Below are positions 34,045 through 41,681 of a stretch of 64,000 bases of DNA, in pieces. Each line of letters starts with the position of its first letter. Position 1 is the stretch's first letter. The position numbers and the translations under genes were made by a program. This DNA comes from JBBTTE01 sp038064395 (lineage in GTDB: Bacteria > Patescibacteriota > Saccharimonadia > Saccharimonadales > UBA4665), in assembly GCA_038064395.1 (NCBI GenBank), contig JBBTTE010000003.1, positions 372,001 to 436,000 of the forward strand, read 5' to 3'. The notes under the pieces are model-generated. The model did not search any database. It saw nothing but the letters and a program-made list of their open reading frames with translations, and was not told the origin of the DNA.

Positions 34045-34319
34045 AGGCCGAGTATCTGGGCTTTCTTAGCGTCAAACTCTTCTTGGGTTAGGATGCCTTG
34101 ATCTTTTAGTGCGCCGAGCTTAGTCAACTGTTCAACCTGGGCATCGACATCACTGGCGGCAGCTTGTTGTGGCTCCGGAGCGTAAGCTTGCTGTGGTTGA
34201 GCAGCGTTATCATCTTCTTGCCAACGCATTGCTTGGCGTCGACTTACATTATTAGAAACGTGCGTAGCTGTTCCAGCTATTACGGCTGTACGGGCAACTC
34301 CTCTTAGTAATCCTGGCAT
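34041..34319 (-). CDS. SHOCT-domain protein
   Basis: This 92-aa protein ends in a SHOCT domain (residues 62-92) with the pattern QLTKLGALKDQGILTQEEFD, a short C-terminal helical module of unknown role. The N-terminus (1-30) is a weakly hydrophobic, Arg-containing helix, and the middle is Gln/Pro/Ala-rich. AAGGAG lies 7 nt before the ATG. It starts 1 nt after the DUF6325-like gene; this gene pair is, from memory, common in Actinobacteria. Confidence 0.8.
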   Translation of the reverse strand: MPGLLRGVARTAVIAGTATHVSNNVSRRQAMRWQEDDNAAQPQQAYAPEPQQAAASDVDAQVEQLTKLGALKDQGILTQEEFDAKKAQILGL

Positions 34320-34320
34320 G

Positions 34321-34734
34321 TTAGGCTCCTTCTTTGTCGTTTAATTCTTGATCCGCTTCTGGGTGGATTCGGCCTTCGGCAAGTAATATACCCTCGGCGT
34401 TGAGTATGGCTTGCTTAAGACCTTTGGCCCATAACTGCTCAACTATCAAAAGTCCGGCGGATGAGTCGGCCTCAAGTAATTCACCAACCTCAACAATATC
34501 GTCATCGCCAATCAGTCCGTCTGCGCCCTTGGGCAGCAACTTATCAATGACTGGATCATTTAGTGCGCTGAGCTCGACCTTAACAACATTGGAATCTTTG
34601 TCTTTGGTGATTACGGCAACGTCAAGCACTGCAACTGCGCCACTGGCTACGGCTGCATCAAGTTCTGACAGTATTTCTCCCTTAAATTTGTTGCCTGGGA
34701 AGCCGACAATAATGTAGTCTATTGGTCCGCGCAT
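34321..34734 (-). CDS. DUF6325-like protein
   Basis: This 137-aa protein opens with MRGPIDYIIVGFPGNKFKGEI and contains VLDVAVITKDKDSNV, the pattern of DUF6325/DUF1269-type proteins. It is acidic and soluble, with an ending rich in Glu and Asp. The start at 34734 is chosen because AAGGAG lies 6 nt upstream. Its partner is the SHOCT protein 1 nt downstream. Function is unknown. Confidence 0.75.
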   Translation of the reverse strand: MRGPIDYIIVGFPGNKFKGEILSELDAAVASGAVAVLDVAVITKDKDSNVVKVELSALNDPVIDKLLPKGADGLIGDDDIVEVGELLEADSSAGLLIVEQLWAKGLKQAILNAEGILLAEGRIHPEADQELNDKEGA

Positions 34735-34818
34735 CGATACTCCTTGGTTAAATAATCTTAAAACCAATTATAAAGGATTTATCTCATGAGCTGTGAGATT
34801 TTTGTTACACAGAAATCT

Positions 34819-35618
34819 TTAATGTAGCTGAATCGCGCTGTGTACAGTGCTCTGCAAGTTAACGGCGATAGTCTGAGTGATTTCTTCTGGGTCGCTGCGC
34901 CTCTGATCCCTGGGTATGTCTAGGAAGATCGTTGGCTTGCGCCTAGTCCACATCAGGCCTTCGCCGTAATATAATAAAAGGCGCCTGTCATCATCAAGAT
35001 ATCGACTTCAGGATCAACACCTGCCACAACTCGACCAAAGCCTTCACGGACAGGCAGTAGCATCTTAGGATTCTTCTTGTTTCTGGTGCCTTCAACATGC
35101 TTGGCAAGGTGGTGGCCAGTGTTCATGCCGTGGATCTCGGTCGCCAGAACGGCTTGATTGGCTAACTTGCGGAGTCCAGTCAATCTTTCTCTTTCTTCTG
35201 CAGAGTCACTCTTGCTCTCTACGTCTTTTTTGCGCCAGATTGGTAATGCTCCCAGATCAGGCACAATCGGACCGGTAACGCTAGATGTGAAGAGTCCAAC
35301 TTTGGCACCGATCATGGTCTTACCGATCAGAGGATGGAATGATGGATTCTGTGAGGCCATGGCGGCTATTTGCACAGGATCAAACGCCGAGGCGTGATTG
35401 AAGGCGATAGCGCAAATAGCACCGTTTGCGACTTCTTGGGTCATTCTGTCTTCGATGCCAGGGGCAAAGTGGACACGAGGCTTGAGCACCATGCTAAGTC
35501 TTGCGTGTAGCTTGGCGGCCTGTTCGGGATCCTGCCAGTGGGCTTCGGTGTGGGCAAGTGCTGTTTTGTAGTTCTCTACAGCGAAGAATTCTTGTCTATT
35601 CTCAATCGGTACTGACAT
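34819..35618 (-). pseudogene. PlsC-like acyltransferase with a frameshift near the C-terminus
   Basis: The first 221 codons (35618-34953) encode a PlsC-like 1-acylglycerol-3-phosphate acyltransferase with the HX4D motif FNHASAFDP, a GALPIWRKK segment, and the acceptor motif KHVEGTRNKK. The frame then ends at TGA (34953-34955). In the next frame, from about 34980 down to 34819, reading continues as LLYYGEGLMWTRRKPTIFLD and about 35 more residues, a plausible natural C-terminus. One extra T in the TTTT run at 34977-34980 would restore a single frame of about 266 aa. This may be a real lesion or a sequence error. TAGAAT ends 9 nt before the ATG. Confidence 0.65.
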
Positions 35619-35691
35619 ATTGGATGAATTCTACAGGCAAATCGAATAATTTGCAATATATCATAAAGATTATATTAAATATCGCTTTAGC

Positions 35692-36783
35692 TTAGTTGCG
35701 CGGGGATGCCAGGGCTTTGTTAATAACCTTCGTAGATACTATGCCTGCTGTACTGGGTATGAAGCCGCCACTACGACCGAACTTGGCGCCGGGGAACGTT
35801 ACTCCGTAGTAGTCTCTAAGCAAAGATGGGTCATCGAATCGCCCCTCCTTATTGCCTCTAATAGATATGCCTACAACTTGGCCTCGTGCATCAACTACTG
35901 GTCCACCACTGGCACCTGATTGAACTTGAGAGTCGCTGATATCCCAATCGGATACGGGCTGTCTTAACTTCTGTGCTCCTGTGATGATGCTGAAGCCTTG
36001 GGGCCTGTCGGGTGTGGCTGATATGACGCCAGTATAGATGGCTGGATTGCCCGGCTCGTGCTGAGCTTGATAGTTGACGAAGAATACCCAATTTCCACGC
36101 CTAGGAGGCTGATCGGAGTTACGAAGATTGGGGTTATTGAATCGTCCAGGCAGGCTTAATATGGCTATGTCCGTATCGACAGGTGTTTTGTACTCATTAC
36201 TTAGGTGCTTGAACTTGCCCTTGTTTTCATAAATGTAGCAACCACCATCAGGGTGCAGGCTTTCGCCCTGGTTGGTTTGAATTGTAAGAGACTTCAGCTT
36301 GGCCTTCTCGACGACGTGGGCTGCGGTTACTACAACTTGCTCGCCTTTGTTGTTTGAGGCTAAGAAACCGCTGCCTTTCCAGTCGTCAGTCGATATCTTA
36401 ACTAGGCTCTTGCTGACTATCTCATTAATGTTCGCTGAGTATATGGGATCACCAACTGCGTGACCGTCTTCAACAGGTATGGACAACTCGGGTTGATAGT
36501 AGGGGTGTTCTTGCTCGATCCATGCATCCGCTGCCATATCAAAGCGCCTATATGCTTCGTTGAAACCTAGCTCGTTCGCTAACGCATAAGAGAACCTAGG
36601 CTTCTTGAGTTTCTTCGTCTCGTGATGAGGCCTATATTCGGGTTGCAAAGGTGTGTCATAACACCGTGGGATTACTGCCGTCGCGGCATATTCTGGGCCA
36701 CAACCACTGCCTGCGAAGGCAACCACAGCCAATGCAGTTGCCAGCACTTTCTTAACAACAGGGTGGCTTACGAACTCCGACAT
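35692..36783 (-). CDS. Lipoprotein trypsin-like serine protease
   Basis: This 363-aa protein has a Sec signal with a lipobox, AFAGSGC, so it should be lipid-anchored outside the membrane. The chymotrypsin-fold triad is visible: His in VVTAAHVVEKA, Asp in PVDTDIAILSLPG, and Ser in SGASGGPVVDARG. No PDZ domain follows, unlike HtrA. A linker of about 90 residues precedes the protease. The start at 36783 is chosen because TATAAT (36794-36799, minus strand) ends 10 nt before that ATG. For a cell-surface symbiont such a protease is of interest, but the substrate is unknown. Confidence 0.85.
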   Translation of the reverse strand: MSEFVSHPVVKKVLATALAVVAFAGSGCGPEYAATAVIPRCYDTPLQPEYRPHHETKKLKKPRFSYALANELGFNEAYRRFDMAADAWIEQEHPYYQPELSIPVEDGHAVGDPIYSANINEIVSKSLVKISTDDWKGSGFLASNNKGEQVVVTAAHVVEKAKLKSLTIQTNQGESLHPDGGCYIYENKGKFKHLSNEYKTPVDTDIAILSLPGRFNNPNLRNSDQPPRRGNWVFFVNYQAQHEPGNPAIYTGVISATPDRPQGFSIITGAQKLRQPVSDWDISDSQVQSGASGGPVVDARGQVVGISIRGNKEGRFDDPSLLRDYYGVTFPGAKFGRSGGFIPSTAGIVSTKVINKALASPRN

Positions 36784-36922
36784 AGTTAAGATTATTATAC
36801 CATGGTATGTCAAATAAATCAAAGTATTGATATCACTTCAACCCTTTTTGGCTACGAATTCGGTCGAGCGGAATCTATTTATCTTTCTCAACTGGACACA
36901 GTAGGTTAGAATTATAAGTAAT

Positions 36923-37354
36923 ATGGATCAATTCGGATCATGGTCAAAAATCGTCATCGTAGAAGACAATGCAGCTCTTGCCGATGTCTATAAGACCAGA
37001 CTCGAGCTGATCGGCTATATTTGCTTCGTCGCCAACGACGGTATAGAGGCGCTGGCAATTATCGAGAAGGAGCGCCCTAGCCTGATCTTACTGGATATTA
37101 TGATGCCCAAGTTGGCAGGTGATCTTATTCTTAAGACGATCCGCGCCACTGACTGGGGTAAGGACATCAAGGTGTTAGTCATCTCTAACCTTAATGAGGC
37201 TGATGCGCCAGCTGGTCTTCGCGACCAAGGTATCGAAGGCTACGCTGTTAAGGCCAACTTATCCAACGACCAACTTGACCAACTCGTTGATCAAATCCTC
37301 AAGCCCACCGACCAGAAAGAAGACGTCTCGCTCGAGACCACACCAGAGACATAA
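36923..37354 (+). CDS. Receiver-only response regulator
   Basis: This 143-aa protein is a single receiver domain. The acidic pair is in IVEDN, the phospho-accepting Asp in LILLDIMMP, the Ser/Thr in LVISNLN, and the conserved Lys in GYAVKANLS. There is no output domain, only a short acidic tail. It may work by protein-protein contact, and it could pair with the orphan histidine kinase at 16246, but nothing in the sequence proves that. It stands alone between a protease and an unknown gene. Confidence 0.92.
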   Translation: MDQFGSWSKIVIVEDNAALADVYKTRLELIGYICFVANDGIEALAIIEKERPSLILLDIMMPKLAGDLILKTIRATDWGKDIKVLVISNLNEADAPAGLRDQGIEGYAVKANLSNDQLDQLVDQILKPTDQKEDVSLETTPET

Positions 37355-37414
37355 GTCGCAAGGAGCACAATTAACCATTGACCTATCAGTACTCTAGTGG
37401 TATGGTAGGCTGAT

Positions 37415-38011
37415 ATGAGTATGAGACAATTACCAACACGCGGCAGCCATGCTGGCTTGCGTAAGGCCATCGATGAGTACTTGCCATTTGCCAAAGATGA
37501 GCAACCACTATCAATACCCTTGGGTGACATGGTCTTCAGAGGCCCATATACTTTCAAGGGTTCGGTTATTAAGTACGAGGTCATACCTAATCCCAACGAA
37601 GCCAAAGCAGAGAAGTACCCCCAAGCAATCAAGGTTGTGCGCGAAAAGGAAGAGCAAGTTGGTAACGCGAACCTGCATAGATATCGAGAGCACATGCAAG
37701 GTGAAGGTACGCTCGAGGAACAGATCGGTCAGCCTGGAGTCATTAATCGAGTCAATCGAGTTGAGAAATGGGCACGCGCAGCCAAGGCAACCGGCGTTAT
37801 CCTGCTCGCTGCTGGTGCTGGTATATTGGGTGCTCGTGAGGTTGCTCCAGCCGTAGCTCACAGCGCAAGTAGTGACGTTCAAGATTGCGGACAAGTTATT
37901 GATTTGGAGATCATGGCTCTTACCGAAGTTCAAGATGCACGTGAAGCCCAAGACGATGGCGCAGCAGTTTGTGAGACAGATGGTCAAACCTACGCCTACG
38001 AACCTTATTAG
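37415..38011 (+). CDS. Unknown protein with one membrane helix
   Basis: I do not recognise this 198-aa protein. Residues 1-120 are soluble and charged, a hydrophobic helix runs from about 126 to 143 (TGVILLAAGAGILGA), and a short acidic tail with two cysteines follows. With the helix late in the chain it may be inserted with most of the protein inside the cell. A TATGGT box ends 8 nt before the ATG. The stop codon lies 12 nt before the strong promoter of the attenuator-like region. Confidence 0.6.
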   Translation: MSMRQLPTRGSHAGLRKAIDEYLPFAKDEQPLSIPLGDMVFRGPYTFKGSVIKYEVIPNPNEAKAEKYPQAIKVVREKEEQVGNANLHRYREHMQGEGTLEEQIGQPGVINRVNRVEKWARAAKATGVILLAAGAGILGAREVAPAVAHSASSDVQDCGQVIDLEIMALTEVQDAREAQDDGAAVCETDGQTYAYEPY

Positions 38012-38023
38012 GCAACTAGCCGA

Positions 38024-38052
38024 TTGACACATAACACCAACAACGATATATT
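38024..38052 (+). promoter_or_regulatory. Consensus promoter of the leader ORF and chorismate mutase
   Basis: A perfect TTGACA (38024-38029) and TATATT (38047-38052) are exactly 17 nt apart. The ATG of a 23-codon ORF follows 7 nt after the -10 box, so the transcript would start at or next to that ATG. This is the best -35/-10 pair in the window. Confidence 0.8.
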
Positions 38053-38059
38053 GAATCCC

Positions 38060-38131
38060 ATGTCAAACATAAGCACAGCCCAAGCATACTTTGCGCCATA
38101 CAATTCGGCGACTTATATTGCTGTGTCATAA
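38060..38131 (+). CDS. Candidate leader peptide rich in Tyr/Phe (23 aa)
   Basis: The peptide is MSNISTAQAYFA followed by PYNSATYIAVS, with Tyr at positions 10, 14 and 19 and Phe at 11, so 4 of 23 residues are aromatic products of chorismate. It begins 7 nt after a consensus promoter and stops 28 nt before a Rho-independent terminator, which itself lies just before a chorismate mutase gene. This is the layout of an amino-acid attenuator. Within the ORF, 38104-38110 can pair with 38160-38166, the 5' arm of the terminator, as an antiterminator. The role is inferred. Confidence 0.6.
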   Translation: MSNISTAQAYFAPYNSATYIAVS

Positions 38132-38156
38132 ATACACACTAACTAACCAAGAATAT

Positions 38157-38180
38157 AGCCGCCGAACAGGCGGTTTTTTA
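38157..38180 (+). terminator. Rho-independent terminator / attenuator before chorismate mutase
   Basis: CCGCC (38159-38163) and GGCGG (38169-38173) form a stem around GAACA, followed by six T (38174-38179). It lies 30 nt before the chorismate mutase start codon and downstream of the promoter at 38024. A competing pairing with 38104-38110 (TTCGGCG) would disrupt it. Confidence 0.85.
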
Positions 38181-38209
38181 TTTGATAACAATTTGAAAGA
38201 GAAATAATT

Positions 38210-38560
38210 ATGCAAGCACATGAACTGAATAACCAAAATCCCGATGAAGCGGCGGCGTTACAACGTCTAGGTGAGGCACGAGAAGCTATCGGCGAAATCA
38301 CATTAGCTATGGTCATGCTTCTAGAGCAGCGCTTCTCAATAACACGTGAACAAGTCGGGCCAATTAAGAAGGAACTTGGGTTGCCAGCAGTCGATGAAGC
38401 CAGAGAGCAGGAATTAGTGGCCATGGCAGATGCATTAGGCGAGGAGCGTGGCTTGCCAAAAGGTCTAATGGCCGACATCACCAGGAGCATCATCACCTAT
38501 GTTGTCGAAGAACACCAGCAACTACTGGCACCATCTACTGATCCGCTAGCGGCTTCATAA
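38210..38560 (+). CDS. Chorismate mutase, AroQ fold
   Basis: This 116-aa protein is a monofunctional AroQ-type chorismate mutase, which converts chorismate to prephenate on the way to Phe and Tyr. Aligned with the E. coli domain by eye, all key residues are in place: Arg24, Arg41, Lys53, Asp62, Arg65, Glu66 and Gln103 correspond to Arg11, Arg28, Lys39, Asp48, Arg51, Glu52 and Gln88, with correct spacing except for two one-residue insertions. No dehydratase or dehydrogenase domain is attached. A terminator and aromatic-rich leader ORF lie upstream. Isochorismate lyase (PchB) shares the fold, but the residue pattern favours the mutase. Confidence 0.85.
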   Translation: MQAHELNNQNPDEAAALQRLGEAREAIGEITLAMVMLLEQRFSITREQVGPIKKELGLPAVDEAREQELVAMADALGEERGLPKGLMADITRSIITYVVEEHQQLLAPSTDPLAAS

Positions 38561-39080
38561 GCTCATAGAGTTTGCGGACTGTGTTGATGTTGCGAATTGT
38601 CATGTGCTTGTAGATGTCGCTGCCAATTAGTTTGGCTGCGGCGCCACGTCTTACGTTCTCGCGGCCGATATTCCAGACTAGAGCACCCTCTATGTAGCGA
38701 ATGGTCTCAATCTCGGGCTTGATAGCCACCATGTTAACCGCGTCGGCATTATCAAACTTGTCCCAAAGGAACATCACGTCTGTTCGGCGCACCGTATCGT
38801 TGGTCCAGTCGAGGGGTATTTCGCTGTTGAGCTTGCTTATATTATCGAAGTCCCTGATGACTATACGGACGTTGAAGCCGAATTCTTTGGCAATCTCAGA
38901 TTCGATCAAAGACACTAATTCTTGGGCGCTGCGGTGGTCGCGGAAGATTACGTTACCAGAATTAATGTACGTTAGTACGTCTTGGCAACCAAGCTCTATG
39001 AACATCGCCCTTAGCCTAGACATTTCGACTTTGGAGTTGCCGCCGACGTTAATGCCGCGGAGTAGGGCTACATAGACCAT
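38535..39080 (-). CDS. DUF1697 family protein
   Basis: This 181-aa protein has the DUF1697 opening YVALLRGINVGGNSKVEM followed by VLTYINSGNVIF, near-invariant in the family. The fold is known to be a two-domain alpha/beta structure, but no biochemical function is established. It overlaps the convergent chorismate mutase gene by 26 bp and diverges from the ABC transporter genes. Confidence 0.92.
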   Translation of the reverse strand: MVYVALLRGINVGGNSKVEMSRLRAMFIELGCQDVLTYINSGNVIFRDHRSAQELVSLIESEIAKEFGFNVRIVIRDFDNISKLNSEIPLDWTNDTVRRTDVMFLWDKFDNADAVNMVAIKPEIETIRYIEGALVWNIGRENVRRGAAAKLIGSDIYKHMTIRNINTVRKLYELMKPLADQ

Positions 39081-39126
39081 AGTTATACCTTAGCAGAAAT
39101 ACCAATCTCGGTTATAATGTCTTGCA

Positions 39127-40086
39127 ATGGCAGAGAAGAAATACGCGATCGAAGTCAACGGCCTCACTAAGTCCTACGGCACCAACGATGTTCTGAGGGG
39201 CATTGACTTCAAGGTGGAGCAAGGCACCATGCTGGCTCTACTTGGGCCAAACGGCGCTGGCAAAACCACGACTGTTCGTATCCTCAGTACATTGCTCAAG
39301 TTCGACAAGGGCAGTGTTAATGTGGCCGGCTTTGATGTTGCTGAGCAAGCTGACGAAGTTCGGACCATCATCGGTCTAACAGGACAATCTGCGGCTGTAG
39401 ATGAGCTGCTAACCGGACGCGAGAACTTAGTTATGATGGGGCGTCTCTATAGACTGACCAAAGCAAGCGCCAAAGCTCGAGCTCAAGAATTGCTAGAAGA
39501 GTTCGACCTAGTAGAAGCTGCTGATAGGCCGTCCAAGACTTATTCTGGCGGCATGCGCCGTCGTCTCGATCTAGCCGTTAGTCTAATTGCCACGCCACCG
39601 ATCATCTTCCTCGATGAACCAACCACTGGTCTTGATCCAAGGTCGCGATTGGCTATGTGGGACATTATTAAGAAACTAATGGCTAATGGCACGACGATTC
39701 TGCTAACTACCCAATATCTAGAAGAGGCAGATCAGTTGGCCGACCAAATTATCGTTATCGATGATGGCAAAGTAATTGCTAACGGCACTGCATCTCAGCT
39801 TAAGAGCAAGGTGGGCAAGGATCGCTTGGAGCTAACCTTCAAGGATTCGACAGCCCTAGCGACGGCTCAGAAGACGCTTGGAGCTGCCAAAGTTGATACC
39901 GATGACGAAGACTACACTCTGAGCTTGACGATCAATGACATCAATAAGGACGTCAAGAATTTGCTTGATAAACTAGCCAAAGCCAATGTATCTATATCTG
40001 CTATGGCTGTTCACCAGCCAACGCTAGATGACGTTTTCTTATCTCTGACAGGTAAGCAGAAGACCAAGAAAGCCGAGGACAAATAA
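39127..40086 (+). CDS. ABC transporter ATPase, DrrA-like
   Basis: This 319-aa ATPase has Walker A in GPNGAGKTTTVRIL, the signature YSGGMRRRLDLAVSLI, and Walker B in IIFLDEPTTGLDP, and ends in a DUF4162-type C-terminal domain. This is the layout of daunorubicin-resistance DrrA proteins, which power ABC-2 exporters of lipids or drugs. TATAAT (39113-39118) ends 8 nt before the ATG. The permease follows with a 1-nt overlap (TAATG). Confidence 0.93.
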   Translation: MAEKKYAIEVNGLTKSYGTNDVLRGIDFKVEQGTMLALLGPNGAGKTTTVRILSTLLKFDKGSVNVAGFDVAEQADEVRTIIGLTGQSAAVDELLTGRENLVMMGRLYRLTKASAKARAQELLEEFDLVEAADRPSKTYSGGMRRRLDLAVSLIATPPIIFLDEPTTGLDPRSRLAMWDIIKKLMANGTTILLTTQYLEEADQLADQIIVIDDGKVIANGTASQLKSKVGKDRLELTFKDSTALATAQKTLGAAKVDTDDEDYTLSLTINDINKDVKNLLDKLAKANVSISAMAVHQPTLDDVFLSLTGKQKTKKAEDK

Positions 40087-40895
40087 TGTCTGCCACGCTT
40101 GAATTCGAGAATAAGCCTAAGTTCATACTAAGACTTATTGACTCATGGATCATGGTCAAGCGCAGTAGTACGCATATTATTCGCAATACTGATCAGTTAC
40201 TTGGAGCTTTCTTCCAGCCGATTATGTTCTTGGTGTTGTTCGCAGCTGTCTTCGGCGGAGCAATTAAGGGTTCGTTGCCGCCAGGAATATCTTACCTAGA
40301 TTTCTTGATGGCAGGTATTATCGTCCAGACGGTGGCCTTCGGTTCGACCACTACGGCTGTGGCTATCTGTAATGACTTGCAGAAGGGCATTGTTGATCGT
40401 TTCCGGTCACTGCCGATGTCTAACCTAGCTGTTCTTAATGGACATATTATTTCTGACCTGCTGCGTAACACTATCTCCACAACAGTCATGCTGCTAACTG
40501 GCCTGCTAATTGGTTTTCGTAGTAGTGCTAGCTTCACCCACTGGGTACTCATTACGTTAATTCTCATGTTGTTTACCATAGCCTTTTCATGGCTCATGGC
40601 GATCATGGGTGTTTATGCTAAGAGCGTTGAAGCCGTGCAATGGCTGACATTCATCATAATTTTCCCACTAACTTTTGCCAGCAGCGCCTTTGTGCCAGCC
40701 AGTAGCATGCCTAGCTATCTCAAGACATTTGCTGAGAACCAACCGATAACCCAAGTGGTTGAAGCAGTGCGGGCGTTAATGCTGAATACACCGATTGGCA
40801 ATCATGGCTGGATGTCAGTTGCCTGGAGCATAGCTATCCTGCTTTTCAGCGTGCCAATAGCCTCTACGCTATTCCGTCGCAAGTCTTCTAACTAA
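40086..40895 (+). CDS. ABC-2 type permease, DrrB-like
   Basis: This 269-aa membrane protein has six helices and the ABC-2 pattern: NTDQLLGAFFQPIMFLVLF, LPPGISYLDFLMAGIIVQT, and the late FPLTFASSAFVPASSMP with PITQVVEAVRAL. It forms an exporter with the ATPase encoded just upstream, which it overlaps by 1 nt. The cargo is unknown; the pair lies 0.8 kb from a nitroreductase/adenylate-forming gene pair, so a made-and-exported small molecule is conceivable. Confidence 0.92.
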   Translation: MSATLEFENKPKFILRLIDSWIMVKRSSTHIIRNTDQLLGAFFQPIMFLVLFAAVFGGAIKGSLPPGISYLDFLMAGIIVQTVAFGSTTTAVAICNDLQKGIVDRFRSLPMSNLAVLNGHIISDLLRNTISTTVMLLTGLLIGFRSSASFTHWVLITLILMLFTIAFSWLMAIMGVYAKSVEAVQWLTFIIIFPLTFASSAFVPASSMPSYLKTFAENQPITQVVEAVRALMLNTPIGNHGWMSVAWSIAILLFSVPIASTLFRRKSSN

Positions 40896-41581
40896 TGCTT
40901 AATAATAACGGCGGAAGGCGGATCCCAATCCGTCTCGGCGGTCACAATCGTTCTAACGTCTGGTCTAGCTAGCAGGGATTCGCCCATAGTCTTCAGGTGT
41001 CGTCCATATAGAGCGGCCGGTACCTGGCTAAATACAACACCTTGAGGGCGTACCATATCCAGTATGAGATGGGCTGCAGCCATGTATGTCTTGGGTCTGA
41101 AGCTTTGTAGGGCGACTACGGGTCTATGAAGTACAAGCGAGAAGCCGTCTGGAGTATGGGCGTTCTTCCAGTCAATAATCTGTTGCCATGTATTTGGACT
41201 TGCGAGGTCGCCAGCCACATGACCGAGCGCTTTATTGGCTTTTGTTATGTCATCACGGCGATCCTTATAAGTAGTCAGCAGCGCCTTGCCTATTATGCCG
41301 TCATTCATTAGATCCCTAAGGGCTATTCCATTTTCGCCACCTGCTAGGTCAAGACCCACGTTGTCGGGGCTCTGACCTAGTTGCTTGTCGACTATCGCTG
41401 GTACGCCACCCTTGTCATCTGACAGCATCGCATAGTCGCAGTATGCCGAGAAGGGCGAATCATTCACGGGCCATATGTCTGGCCTTTCCCAGTGAGCGAG
41501 GTCTGAGGGATCGCCATAGCCATACAGTGACTGACGTTCGGCCTTCAGGAAGGCAAGGCTTGGGTCTGGGACGGTGCTCAT
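40892..41581 (-). CDS. Unknown protein, possible class I methyltransferase
   Basis: This 229-aa protein is not clearly recognised. A glycine-rich segment, NVGLDLAGGENGIALRDL (about residues 75-92), resembles motif I of SAM-dependent methyltransferases, and alternating strands and helices follow, including VVFSQVPAALYG. The expected acidic residue at the end of strand 2 is not obvious. The start at 41581 is favoured because a TATTGT box ends 8 nt before it. It overlaps the convergent permease gene by 4 bp. Confidence 0.45.
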   Translation of the reverse strand: MSTVPDPSLAFLKAERQSLYGYGDPSDLAHWERPDIWPVNDSPFSAYCDYAMLSDDKGGVPAIVDKQLGQSPDNVGLDLAGGENGIALRDLMNDGIIGKALLTTYKDRRDDITKANKALGHVAGDLASPNTWQQIIDWKNAHTPDGFSLVLHRPVVALQSFRPKTYMAAAHLILDMVRPQGVVFSQVPAALYGRHLKTMGESLLARPDVRTIVTAETDWDPPSAVIIKH

Positions 41582-41681
41582 ATAATGATACAATAGCATA
41601 AATACGCAAGAATTACAAATGTCGGTTTGGGATTGTTAGCGACATAGTAACTGGCTATAATAACAATCAGATAACTCTAAT

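Noticed and set aside
34950..34990. Programmed -1 frameshift in the PlsC-like gene
   Set aside because: No X XXY YYZ slippery heptamer or downstream stimulatory hairpin is evident; a one-base indel explains the data more simply.
38535..38560. Overlap of chorismate mutase and DUF1697 gene as a sign of a false ORF
   Set aside because: Both proteins have clear family signatures, and a short convergent 3' overlap is normal in this compact genome.
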